A DNA stretch of 64,000 bases from positions 420,407-484,406 of the forward strand of contig NZ_MPHJ01000001.1 of assembly GCF_001957125.1 (NCBI RefSeq), written 5' to 3'. Positions 8,288-15,363 of the stretch are shown here, piece by piece. Made by a program: the position numbers and the translations under genes. The number at the start of each line of letters is the position of its first letter. Positions within the stretch are counted from its first letter, which is position 1. The notes under the pieces are model-generated. The model ran no database searches, was not told where the DNA came from, and saw nothing but the letters and a program-made list of their open reading frames with translations. The stretch is from Shewanella sp. UCD-KL12 (GTDB lineage Bacteria; Pseudomonadota; Gammaproteobacteria; Enterobacterales; Shewanellaceae).

Positions 8288-8335
8288 GGGAGAAAGGGAG
8301 AAAGGGAGAAAGGGAGAAAGGGAGAAAGGGAGAAA
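8288..8335. repeat. Octamer tandem repeat, six copies
   Basis: Six perfect head-to-tail copies of GGGAGAAA, 56 bases downstream of the methyltransferase stop codon. Perfect identity suggests recent slippage. It is outside any coding frame that I can support, between the methyltransferase and the 58-residue gene, and could change spacing of the small gene's upstream region (the gene starts at 8160). Confidence 0.95.
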
Positions 8336-8391
8336 GGCGACAAACTGCCGCCATTTGATAAACCTATTATCAGCAAGTATTTTTAATACTT

Positions 8392-9831
8392 TTATGACTT
8401 CTTCATTTTAGCGACGAACATCCCATCGGTATTGGCTTGATTTGGTATCACAGTATGCATAGTGTCCTCAATACCTGTAAAGGGGTGAGTCGTACTGACC
8501 AATTTAAAATCAGTATGTTGCGCTAAAAAGGCATTAACCACATCTTCATTCTCTAAAGGCGACAGTGAGCAAGTTGCATAGACTAATGTACCGCCATCTC
8601 GCACAGCTCGACTCGAACGGCTAAGGATATCTAGCTGCAGAGCAGGTTTGTCATTTACTGAGTTAACAGCATCTATCCAGCGCATATCCGGGTTTCGTCG
8701 CCAAGTCCCAGTACAACTACAGGGAGCATCAACAAGCACGCCATCGAAATGTTTATGCGCAACTGGCAGTTCATCGGATTTCCAAGCAGATGTTGATATG
8801 CCGCTAAACCCTGCCCGCTTTGCGCGTTTTGCGAGTTCTTCAAGGGGTTTTCGGCGCACATCGGAAGCGACTATCGTCCCGTTTGAACGTTTATTTTGGC
8901 GTAACATAAGCGATCTGAGTTGTAGGCTTTTGCCGCCAGCACCACTACAGGTGTCCCACCAGTGTTCATCAGCATGGGGCGCACAAATCTGGCCAACGAC
9001 CTGAGAGCCAAGATCTTGGATCTCAAGTTCTCCTTCACGGTAAAGTGACAGGCCGTTGAGATTGAGACTCTTGTGGCCTAAGTTAATGCTGTCACTAAAG
9101 TAGTCACTGCCTGTCGCGACGATATCCAGCTTCGCTAGCTTCTCAATAGCTTCATCAGTATCAATGTTTTGCACTCTTGCCCAGATAGGTGGGCGTGAAG
9201 ACAGTGCTTCAACCATAGTTAAGCGTTGCTCTGTATTATCAATCTTGCAAGTTTGCCAAAACCACTCTGGCACGAGTTCATCGGTAGTAAAGCGCAAAGC
9301 GGGAAGCTGATGATTGAGCCAATCACATTTTGCCGATACAGAGGCTAAAGCCGTGTCGCTTTCAAGTGCGAGGGCTTGTTCTTTATCTGCAAATCCTGAC
9401 CATGCCGCAATAAAGGCTTCCCACGAGTGGGACTCAAGGCGTGCATTGACTGTCAGCATAGTGAACCAAGCGACTTGATTATCGCAACTCTTACCTTCTG
9501 TGCTGAACTTCTTTAACCAGCCCCACCAACGAAACAGGGCAAACAAGCTCTCGCGGATAACGCGCCTGTCTTTAGAGCCATGTTTCTTATTGACTCTGAA
9601 GTACTCACCTACAACCCGGTCAGCTGGTTGCTTCTTTTCCATCACCTCAGTAAATAGTTGAAGTATGGTATTGGCGTAGCTAAGGGCACGTTTTTGCGCG
9701 GGAGTCTCAGCATTCATAGCATCAAATGAGCTAGCTTTAAGCTCGTTTAAAAATGCCACGCTTGTGAGATGGTCATTAACCGTTGAGTCAGTCGTTTGTT
9801 CTGCTTGGCTTGTGTTCAAGGCGTTGCCCAT
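8392..9831 (-). CDS. RsmB/NOP-family rRNA cytosine-C5 methyltransferase
   Basis: SAM-dependent RNA m5C methyltransferase of the RsmB/Nol1-Nop2-Sun family, 479 residues. The SAM-binding loop is DTCSGAGGKS (293-302); the two conserved cysteines are in VDAPCSCTGTWRRN (Cys371) and YATCSLSPLENED (Cys421), the releasing and catalytic pair of this family. The N-terminal helical part (about 45-200) resembles the NusB-like domain of RsmB but is diverged, so this is probably an RsmB-like paralogue and the exact target cytosine is unclear. The start is uncertain: the ATG at 9831 has a poor ribosome-binding site and an internal ATG at 9717 is possible. Confidence 0.85.
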   Translation of the reverse strand: MGNALNTSQAEQTTDSTVNDHLTSVAFLNELKASSFDAMNAETPAQKRALSYANTILQLFTEVMEKKQPADRVVGEYFRVNKKHGSKDRRVIRESLFALFRWWGWLKKFSTEGKSCDNQVAWFTMLTVNARLESHSWEAFIAAWSGFADKEQALALESDTALASVSAKCDWLNHQLPALRFTTDELVPEWFWQTCKIDNTEQRLTMVEALSSRPPIWARVQNIDTDEAIEKLAKLDIVATGSDYFSDSINLGHKSLNLNGLSLYREGELEIQDLGSQVVGQICAPHADEHWWDTCSGAGGKSLQLRSLMLRQNKRSNGTIVASDVRRKPLEELAKRAKRAGFSGISTSAWKSDELPVAHKHFDGVLVDAPCSCTGTWRRNPDMRWIDAVNSVNDKPALQLDILSRSSRAVRDGGTLVYATCSLSPLENEDVVNAFLAQHTDFKLVSTTHPFTGIEDTMHTVIPNQANTDGMFVAKMKKS

Positions 9832-10166
9832 GGGTCGTTATCTAGCGGTGTATTTATCTGAGCTGGATTATAACAGATGTGGGCTGCTTGGAATCAAGCT
9901 GGTTAGTATTTTATATGCTGGTGGATATTGGTTTGCTCAGTGGCAAGCTTATATATTTCATTAGACTGGTATGACTCTGCTTATTGTGTGTTTTTAATCT
10001 CAAACGTAAAAATGAAGATCTAGGTATCAATAACCTTAATCATTGAGTAAAGGTTCGATTGGAATATTGAATTGTGACGTTTATAAAAGGTACTATTAAA
10101 TAGTAAGTTACAGATTGTTTTTATTACTTTTTATTTACATTTTCGATTGAAGGATTAAGTCACAAA
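9832..10166. other. Divergent intergenic region
   Basis: A 335-base AT-rich gap between divergent genes that must hold both promoters. A 15-bp dyad, TACTATTAAATAGTA, lies at 10091-10105, about 60 bases upstream of the leucine-rich-repeat gene, and may be a protein-binding site. Nothing else could be supported. Confidence 0.4.
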
Positions 10167-11000
10167 ATGGATTATAAACAACCGCTAGTTATGGGCGCTT
10201 TAGCTCTGGCTGTTAGTAGCAGTTGCTTTGCAACGCAGTACCAAAATGTCAATGATATCCCTTTTCAGGATGATAACTTTAAGAGCTGTGTATTAGCTCA
10301 AAAAGTACAAGACCCTGCCGCGATTACTAAATTGGTTTGTCGTCAGATGAAAGTTAATCAGGTTGAAGAGCTTAAGTATTTCCCTGCTCTGCAAGCCCTG
10401 TGGGTATCGGGTCCTCAATTAACTCAAGTTGATCTGACCCATAACTCTGAGCTTATCGATGTTTCAATTACCTCCTCTAAATTGACTGGGTTAGATCTTA
10501 GTCAAAACAGTAAGTTGAAAGAGCTTAATCTTGCTTTTAATCAATTGGCGAGCCTTGACCTTAGTCATAACCCTGAATTGACTAATATCGGTGTTGTCGC
10601 TAATAACCTTAAAGCGTTAGACTTGAGTCATAACACAGAGCTTAAGTATCTTTGGGCCAAAGAGAATCAGTTTACTTCAATGGATTTTAGCCATAATCCG
10701 GCGCTGATCCAGGTGGGTTTGACGAGTAACCAGATAACCCATATTGATGTGAGTAATAGCGGCCAATTAAATAGTTTAAGCTTGATGTATAACCAATTAG
10801 CTAAACTAGATGTGAGCAAAAATGCTAAGTTAACAAAGCTACATGTAACGGATAATAAGCTAACGAGTATCGACGTTAGCAATAACCCGAAACTGAGAGC
10901 CCTTTGGGCTACAGGTAACCCGTTAACTGAGCTTAATATCAGTAACAATCCTGCATTAGATGATTATGAAGTTGATGAAGGTATCTCTGTAAGCGAGTAA
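10167..11000 (+). CDS. Secreted leucine-rich-repeat protein
   Basis: A 277-residue exported protein. Signal peptide with cleavage expected after CFA (residue 22); then a short cap with two cysteines, then about nine 21-residue repeats (roughly 85-275) of the form L-x-x-L/I-D-L/V-S-x-N-x-x-L, as in LDLSHNPELTNIGVVANN. This is the internalin-like LRR type used for protein or ligand binding. There is no membrane anchor, LPXTG motif or catalytic domain, so it should be periplasmic or secreted. Single gene, followed by a 13-bp hairpin. The binding partner cannot be told from sequence. Confidence 0.85.
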   Translation: MDYKQPLVMGALALAVSSSCFATQYQNVNDIPFQDDNFKSCVLAQKVQDPAAITKLVCRQMKVNQVEELKYFPALQALWVSGPQLTQVDLTHNSELIDVSITSSKLTGLDLSQNSKLKELNLAFNQLASLDLSHNPELTNIGVVANNLKALDLSHNTELKYLWAKENQFTSMDFSHNPALIQVGLTSNQITHIDVSNSGQLNSLSLMYNQLAKLDVSKNAKLTKLHVTDNKLTSIDVSNNPKLRALWATGNPLTELNISNNPALDDYEVDEGISVSE

Positions 11001-11035
11001 CCTTGAGCCATAACTTTTGAAAATATTAGCTTGGT

Positions 11036-11073
11036 AAATATTAGCCTGGTAAGTAATAGACAGGCTAATATTT
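11036..11073 (+). terminator. Hairpin downstream of LRR gene
   Basis: A perfect 13-bp stem (11036-11048 with 11061-11073) 35 bases past the stop codon, followed only by TTTCTTG-like sequence. Likely the 3' end signal of the LRR transcript. Confidence 0.6.
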
Positions 11074-11176
11074 CTTGAAGTTATGTACAGGGGGAGCTTT
11101 ATCTAAATTGTCTCATCCGTACTAGCTTAAGTGAGCGCTCTATTAAGGAGAGTGCTCCATTAAATGAGTGCCTTCT

Positions 11177-11704
11177 ATGAAAATTAGACCCGAAAACGTA
11201 TCAGATAACGGGGCAATCTCTGCCTTAACCTACCAAGCGTTTGAGAACCATCCACATCATGCTCCTGGCGCTGAGCCTACAGAGCACCTGATTGTTCAAA
11301 AGCTTCGTGAAAGTGGCGTACTGTCTGTCTCGCTTATCGCTGAAGACGATACAGGCCTTCTTGGTCATATCGCTTTTTCACCTGTAACTATCGCTCAAGC
11401 TAATGGTGATATTGTTGAAAATAACTGGTTTGGCTTAGGCCCGGTATCTGTGAGCCCTGCTCATCAAGGAAAAGGAATAGGCAGTCAGCTAATCAGAGCG
11501 GGTATGGAGGAGGTAGCAGCGCTTGGGGCTGAAGGTGTTGTCCTACTTGGTGAGCCTGAGTATTACAAGCGTTTTGGGTTTTATGCTGACGCAAACTTGA
11601 TACTTGAAGGCGTGCCAGCTGAATACTTTATGGTTAAAATACTCAGTGAAGGGGAGACTGAAGTTCCTGTTGGTGTTGTACACTATCATCAGGCTTTTTC
11701 ATGA
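11177..11704 (+). CDS. GNAT-family N-acetyltransferase (YhbS-like)
   Basis: Acetyl-CoA-dependent N-acetyltransferase of about 175 residues. The acetyl-CoA pyrophosphate-binding motif is visible as VSPAHQGKGIGSQLI, followed by LLGEPEYYKRFGF, typical of YhbS-type GNAT proteins. The frame is open three codons upstream with GTG, but the ATG at 11177 gives the canonical MKIRPEN start. No partner gene adjoins it; substrate unknown. Confidence 0.85.
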   Translation: MKIRPENVSDNGAISALTYQAFENHPHHAPGAEPTEHLIVQKLRESGVLSVSLIAEDDTGLLGHIAFSPVTIAQANGDIVENNWFGLGPVSVSPAHQGKGIGSQLIRAGMEEVAALGAEGVVLLGEPEYYKRFGFYADANLILEGVPAEYFMVKILSEGETEVPVGVVHYHQAFS

Positions 11705-11848
11705 TAAACGCTTTATGCTTGGGGTGATGTCTATTATCCAGGGGAGGGCAATATTAGCCCCTTATTGAGCGAGATATGCTCAGCAGGCCAGCTTTGTACT
11801 ATTTATTACCTAAGAAATTGAGTGCTCATAATTACAGTGGCAGTGACA

Positions 11849-12181
11849 ATGAAAGAGATACCAACAAGCATTAGCTTTTTTGAAATACTGACGCCATTTG
11901 TGGCCTCGGGGAAAAAGACCATCACGATTCGCGATGAGTCAGAGTGCCATTATGTACCGGGCACCCAAGTCGAGGTTTTTACCTTAGAAACGAACGTTAA
12001 GGTTTGTGATATAGAGATAGAGTCGGTTGAGCCAATTCTATTTAGTGAAATTAATGAATTTCATGCCCAGCAAGAATACCTTGAGCTGCCCAAGCTTAAA
12101 GAGATTATCAGAGGTGTGTATCCCAATACTGAGCAGCTCTATGTGATCTCTTATAAGTTGGTTAAATCAACTATTGATTAA
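11849..12181 (+). CDS. yqfB: N4-acetylcytidine amidohydrolase (YqfB, ASCH domain)
   Basis: Small ASCH-domain enzyme of about 110 residues. It closely resembles E. coli YqfB, which hydrolyses N4-acetylcytidine to cytidine and acetate: the active-site segment GKKTITIRDESE and the later segment INEFHAQQEYLELPKLKEIIRGVYP align by eye with the E. coli protein, including the Lys, Thr and Glu of the catalytic set. The frame is open nine codons upstream, but the ATG at 11849 gives the family start. The ribosome-binding site is weak. It is convergent with a small minus-strand frame ending 11 bases away. Confidence 0.85.
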   Translation: MKEIPTSISFFEILTPFVASGKKTITIRDESECHYVPGTQVEVFTLETNVKVCDIEIESVEPILFSEINEFHAQQEYLELPKLKEIIRGVYPNTEQLYVISYKLVKSTID

Positions 12182-12191
12182 ATCGAGAAAG

Positions 12192-12338
12192 TTATTTAGA
12201 CACAATTTTTCTAATCTGCTTAGCAAACTCCTCTTCGCTTAAATCTGAAGAGGAGGATATTTCTCTGCCAATTTGCACCGTTCCATTCATAAATACGAAC
12301 CTAAGACCAAGTCGGTAATACGCTCGATTAACTTCATG
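12192..12338 (-). pseudogene. Possible remnant or small gene downstream of DUF2461 gene
   Basis: On the minus strand a frame that opens at about 12338 and stops at 12192 has protein-like composition (HHEVNRAYYRLGLRFVF then, from the first ATG at 12290, MNGTVQIGREISSSS, with an acidic then basic end). From the ATG it is 32 codons. An overlapping frame with a better ribosome-binding site starts MKLIERITDLVLGSYL and stops after 16 codons; joining both would need one frameshift. I read this as either a decayed small gene or a 32-residue peptide gene. No family recognised. Confidence 0.35.
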
Positions 12339-12362
12339 ATGCCTTTATTTCCAAGGTACTTC

Positions 12363-13034
12363 TTAATAGTCTAGATCTAATGCAAAGCACAGATATGCCA
12401 TCAGCTTTTGTGTCTGTTTAAATTCGTTGGCACACCATGAAACAAAGTCTTTATCTGTGATCTGTTTATTGTCAAAAGCCTTAATGGCGATAAAGTCTTT
12501 GCGTTTTAGCTCATCGAGCATGGGGTGAGTCTTGTCGTATCCTTTTGGCGGACGGATCAAGCTGCTGCCCTCCATCTCAAAACCAGCTTCTCGTAGTTGA
12601 ACTAGCGCTTTTTTATAAGCATTGGGGTTTTCATCTATGCAAGTGCGCAGCTTATTTAGCGCTTTTGAGTCTGGGTGCCAAATTCCTGCTCCTAAAAAGC
12701 AACCTTCGTTGGCGATATGTAGATAAAGACCCGGAGCATGAACATCTTTACCCTGAAAGTGGCGAAATTGAATACCCACATTGGTTTTATAAGGGGTCTT
12801 ATCTTTACTGAAGCGGGCATCACGTTGAGGTCGCATTAAACTCCCCCCCACCTTTTTAGGCGTTGCGTTTAATCGAGGGGAGAGTGCCAGAATGTGAGGC
12901 TGCATCGCCTCGATAAACTTGAGTGCTGGCGTACGCACTTCATCTTCGTATTGGGCTTGATTTGCTTTAAACCACTCTCTGTCGTTATGAGTGGCAAGTT
13001 GTTTAAGAAATGAAAAGCTTTTGGGTGTAAACAT
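12363..13034 (-). CDS. DUF2461 family protein
   Basis: A 223-residue soluble protein matching the DUF2461/TIGR02453 family by its opening FLKQLATHNDREWFKANQ, by RPQRDARFSKDKTPYKTN (about 67-84) and by the LYLHIANEGCFLGAGIWHP segment. The family is widespread and lacks a proven biochemical role. No signal peptide. Single gene on the minus strand, with a possible gene remnant downstream and a 417-base gap upstream. Confidence 0.85.
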   Translation of the reverse strand: MFTPKSFSFLKQLATHNDREWFKANQAQYEDEVRTPALKFIEAMQPHILALSPRLNATPKKVGGSLMRPQRDARFSKDKTPYKTNVGIQFRHFQGKDVHAPGLYLHIANEGCFLGAGIWHPDSKALNKLRTCIDENPNAYKKALVQLREAGFEMEGSSLIRPPKGYDKTHPMLDELKRKDFIAIKAFDNKQITDKDFVSWCANEFKQTQKLMAYLCFALDLDY

Positions 13035-13451
13035 AAGGTCAACATCTAAATCAAGAATAATGTTAAGGAAATTAGCACAGGGCTGACGAGATTGGGAGGG
13101 GGGAGCGGAAGCTAATTATGATGGTCTGAGTAGCAAGGAAGAATATTTTTCAGATGCTGAAAATGACGTGCATCAATGTACCAAAACGCTTCATACCTTA
13201 TATCTGGTGTTGCTAGGGTTCATTTCTTACCTAAGGAGTGACTTACCTGAGAAAGGTGTTTAAATTTACATTCGTTAAATTTTTGTTGCTTGCTTGTTGT
13301 TGTTTTGATCTTCTGTTAGGTTCGGGATCGTGAAGCAAACGAAAACGCTGCCAACGGTGATAGTCGTAGCCGATAGTATGGTGGAAGCTTCATTGTTCAA
13401 CAGTTTGACAAGCAACAGTAACTCTATACTAAAAATATAACGGAGAAACTC
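13035..13451. other. Divergent intergenic region before the protease gene
   Basis: A 417-base gap between the DUF2461 gene and the serine protease gene. It must contain both promoters. I see a short G-rich run near 13096-13108 but no reading frame, repeat or recognised operator. Confidence 0.3.
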
Positions 13452-15275
13452 ATGAAATTATCTAAAATTGCAGGCGCAATCATGGCCCTGACCGTGGGTG
13501 TGTCTACAAGCGTAATGGCAGATGATGAACGTTACATAATCCAAGTGGATAACAGCAAAAAAGGCGTAGTGAAAGCACTAGCCAATCAACTCGGTGGCAA
13601 GCTTCATGTTGATGGTAATGGCTTTATCGCCGCAACTTTCTCAGGTAAAGACCTGGCCCAAGTGAAAGGATTGCTTAACAACCCGCATATTAAGTTGGTC
13701 GAAGCGGATCAACGCCGTCAGTTGATGTCAGCATACAGTGACGATGCCGGTAATCCCATGACACAACAGATCACCCCTTATGCCGTGTATCAGTCACAAG
13801 CTGATCAGCTTAGTTTAAATGCAAGTGCGGGCATGAAAGTGTGTGTGATTGATTCGGGACTCGACGCCAGTAATAGTGATTTTGAGTGGAATAATATCAG
13901 TGGTGATAATGATTCTGGTACGGGGAACTGGAATGAACATGGTGGACCTCACGGTACACATGTCGCAGGTACTATAGGGGCGGCTGATAACAATGTGGGG
14001 GTAGTGGGCATGGCACCCGGTGTGGATATGCACATCATAAAAGTGTTTAACGATGACGGTTGGGGCTATTCTTCTGATTTAGCGCATGCTGCCGATCTAT
14101 GTAGCGCAGCCGGTGCCAATATCATTAGTATGAGTTTAGGAGGAGGTGGGTCGAACTCTACTGAGTCGAACGCCTTTCAATCTTTCGTCGATGCTGGTGG
14201 TCTAGTGGTCGCAGCTGCGGGTAATGATGGTAATAATGTTCGCTCCTATCCTGCAGGTTACCCATCAGTGATGATGATTGGTGCAAATGATGCTGATAAT
14301 AATATCGCTGATTTCTCTCAGTTCCCAAGCTGTACTTCTGGGCGTGGTAAGCGAGCACAAGAGGATGAAACCATCTGTGTTGAAGTAACAGCTGGTGGTG
14401 TCGATACGCTCTCTACTTATCCAGCGGGTATGGCTACAGCGGCAAATATGACTGCCGATGGTGCAGCATTTGCGAGCTCTGCTATGGAAAATGCCGGTAG
14501 TGTTAGCGGAAGTACCTACTATATGGGAACTGCTGAGGCGACTGATAGCGGTGCTAATGGCAATGTGTGTGTGATTGACCGCGGCGTGATCTCATTCCAC
14601 GATAAAGTCGCAAATTGTGAAAACTCTGGTGGTGTTGGCGCGGTCATTATCAACAATGAACCGGGTATGTTATACGGCACGCTGGGTGATACGAATGTGA
14701 CAAGCATTCCAGCTGTTGGTGCAACCTTTGAAGATCGCAGTGCACTGATAGCAGCAAGTAATATTGCTATCGATATCGGTACCTCTGATTATGGCTTTAT
14801 GAGTGGTACCTCAATGGCAACACCTGCAGTATCTGGCGTTGCTGCTCTCGTTTGGTCTAACCATAACCAATGTACAGGTAGTGAAATACGTGAAGCACTC
14901 AAAGCTACGGCGATGGATAGTGGCGCAGCGGGTAATGATGTGTACTTCGGTTACGGTATCGTCAAAGCAGCAGCTGCGGATGCTTATTTAACCGCTAATG
15001 GTTGTGCGGGTGACGGTGGCACTGAGCCTGGTGGTGACTTCACCTTGAGTGCAAATGGTTATAAGAGTAAAGGTGTTAAGAAGGTCGACTTAAGCTTCAG
15101 CGGCGCTGCTGGCAGCAATGTCGATGTATATCGTGATGGCAGCATGATAGCGACAACATCAGCAAGCTCAACCTATACCGATAGTATCTCTTCTAAAGGC
15201 GGTGGTTCTTATACCTATAAAGCCTGTGATGAAGGGACATCTACTTGTACAGCAGAGCAGACTGTGACTTTCTAA
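13452..15275 (+). CDS. Secreted subtilisin-like (S8) serine protease with PA and C-terminal domains
   Basis: Extracellular serine protease of 607 residues. Signal peptide (cut after VMA, residue 23), I9-type propeptide (about 26-92), then the S8 catalytic domain with Asp134 (VIDSGLD), His167 (HGTHVAGT) and Ser454 (GTSMATP). A protease-associated (PA) insert of about 130 residues (about 315-445) separates His and Ser regions, as in many marine subtilases. The last ~78 residues form a beta-rich domain (from FTLSANGYKSKGVKKVDLSF) related to the C-terminus of the convergent metalloprotease. The start has a GGAGAAA site at 13441. It ends at a shared bidirectional terminator. Confidence 0.92.
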   Translation: MKLSKIAGAIMALTVGVSTSVMADDERYIIQVDNSKKGVVKALANQLGGKLHVDGNGFIAATFSGKDLAQVKGLLNNPHIKLVEADQRRQLMSAYSDDAGNPMTQQITPYAVYQSQADQLSLNASAGMKVCVIDSGLDASNSDFEWNNISGDNDSGTGNWNEHGGPHGTHVAGTIGAADNNVGVVGMAPGVDMHIIKVFNDDGWGYSSDLAHAADLCSAAGANIISMSLGGGGSNSTESNAFQSFVDAGGLVVAAAGNDGNNVRSYPAGYPSVMMIGANDADNNIADFSQFPSCTSGRGKRAQEDETICVEVTAGGVDTLSTYPAGMATAANMTADGAAFASSAMENAGSVSGSTYYMGTAEATDSGANGNVCVIDRGVISFHDKVANCENSGGVGAVIINNEPGMLYGTLGDTNVTSIPAVGATFEDRSALIAASNIAIDIGTSDYGFMSGTSMATPAVSGVAALVWSNHNQCTGSEIREALKATAMDSGAAGNDVYFGYGIVKAAAADAYLTANGCAGDGGTEPGGDFTLSANGYKSKGVKKVDLSFSGAAGSNVDVYRDGSMIATTSASSTYTDSISSKGGGSYTYKACDEGTSTCTAEQTVTF

Positions 15276-15306
15276 ACTTTATCCATTCTCCCGAATAGGG
15301 GATTAT

Positions 15307-15345
15307 AAAAAGCCGCAGCTAGGTTCATTCCTGCTGCGGCTTTTT
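15307..15345. terminator. Bidirectional terminator between the two protease genes
   Basis: AAAAAGCCGCAGC (15307-15319) pairs perfectly with GCTGCGGCTTTTT (15333-15345). The 13-bp stem with A- and T-runs on either side terminates both convergent protease transcripts. Confidence 0.9.
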
Positions 15346-15363
15346 GGTTAAGCGTAACTGCGA

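Noticed and set aside
8288-8335. Octamer array considered as a CRISPR-like repeat
   Set aside because: Repeats are directly adjacent with no spacers and there are no cas genes.
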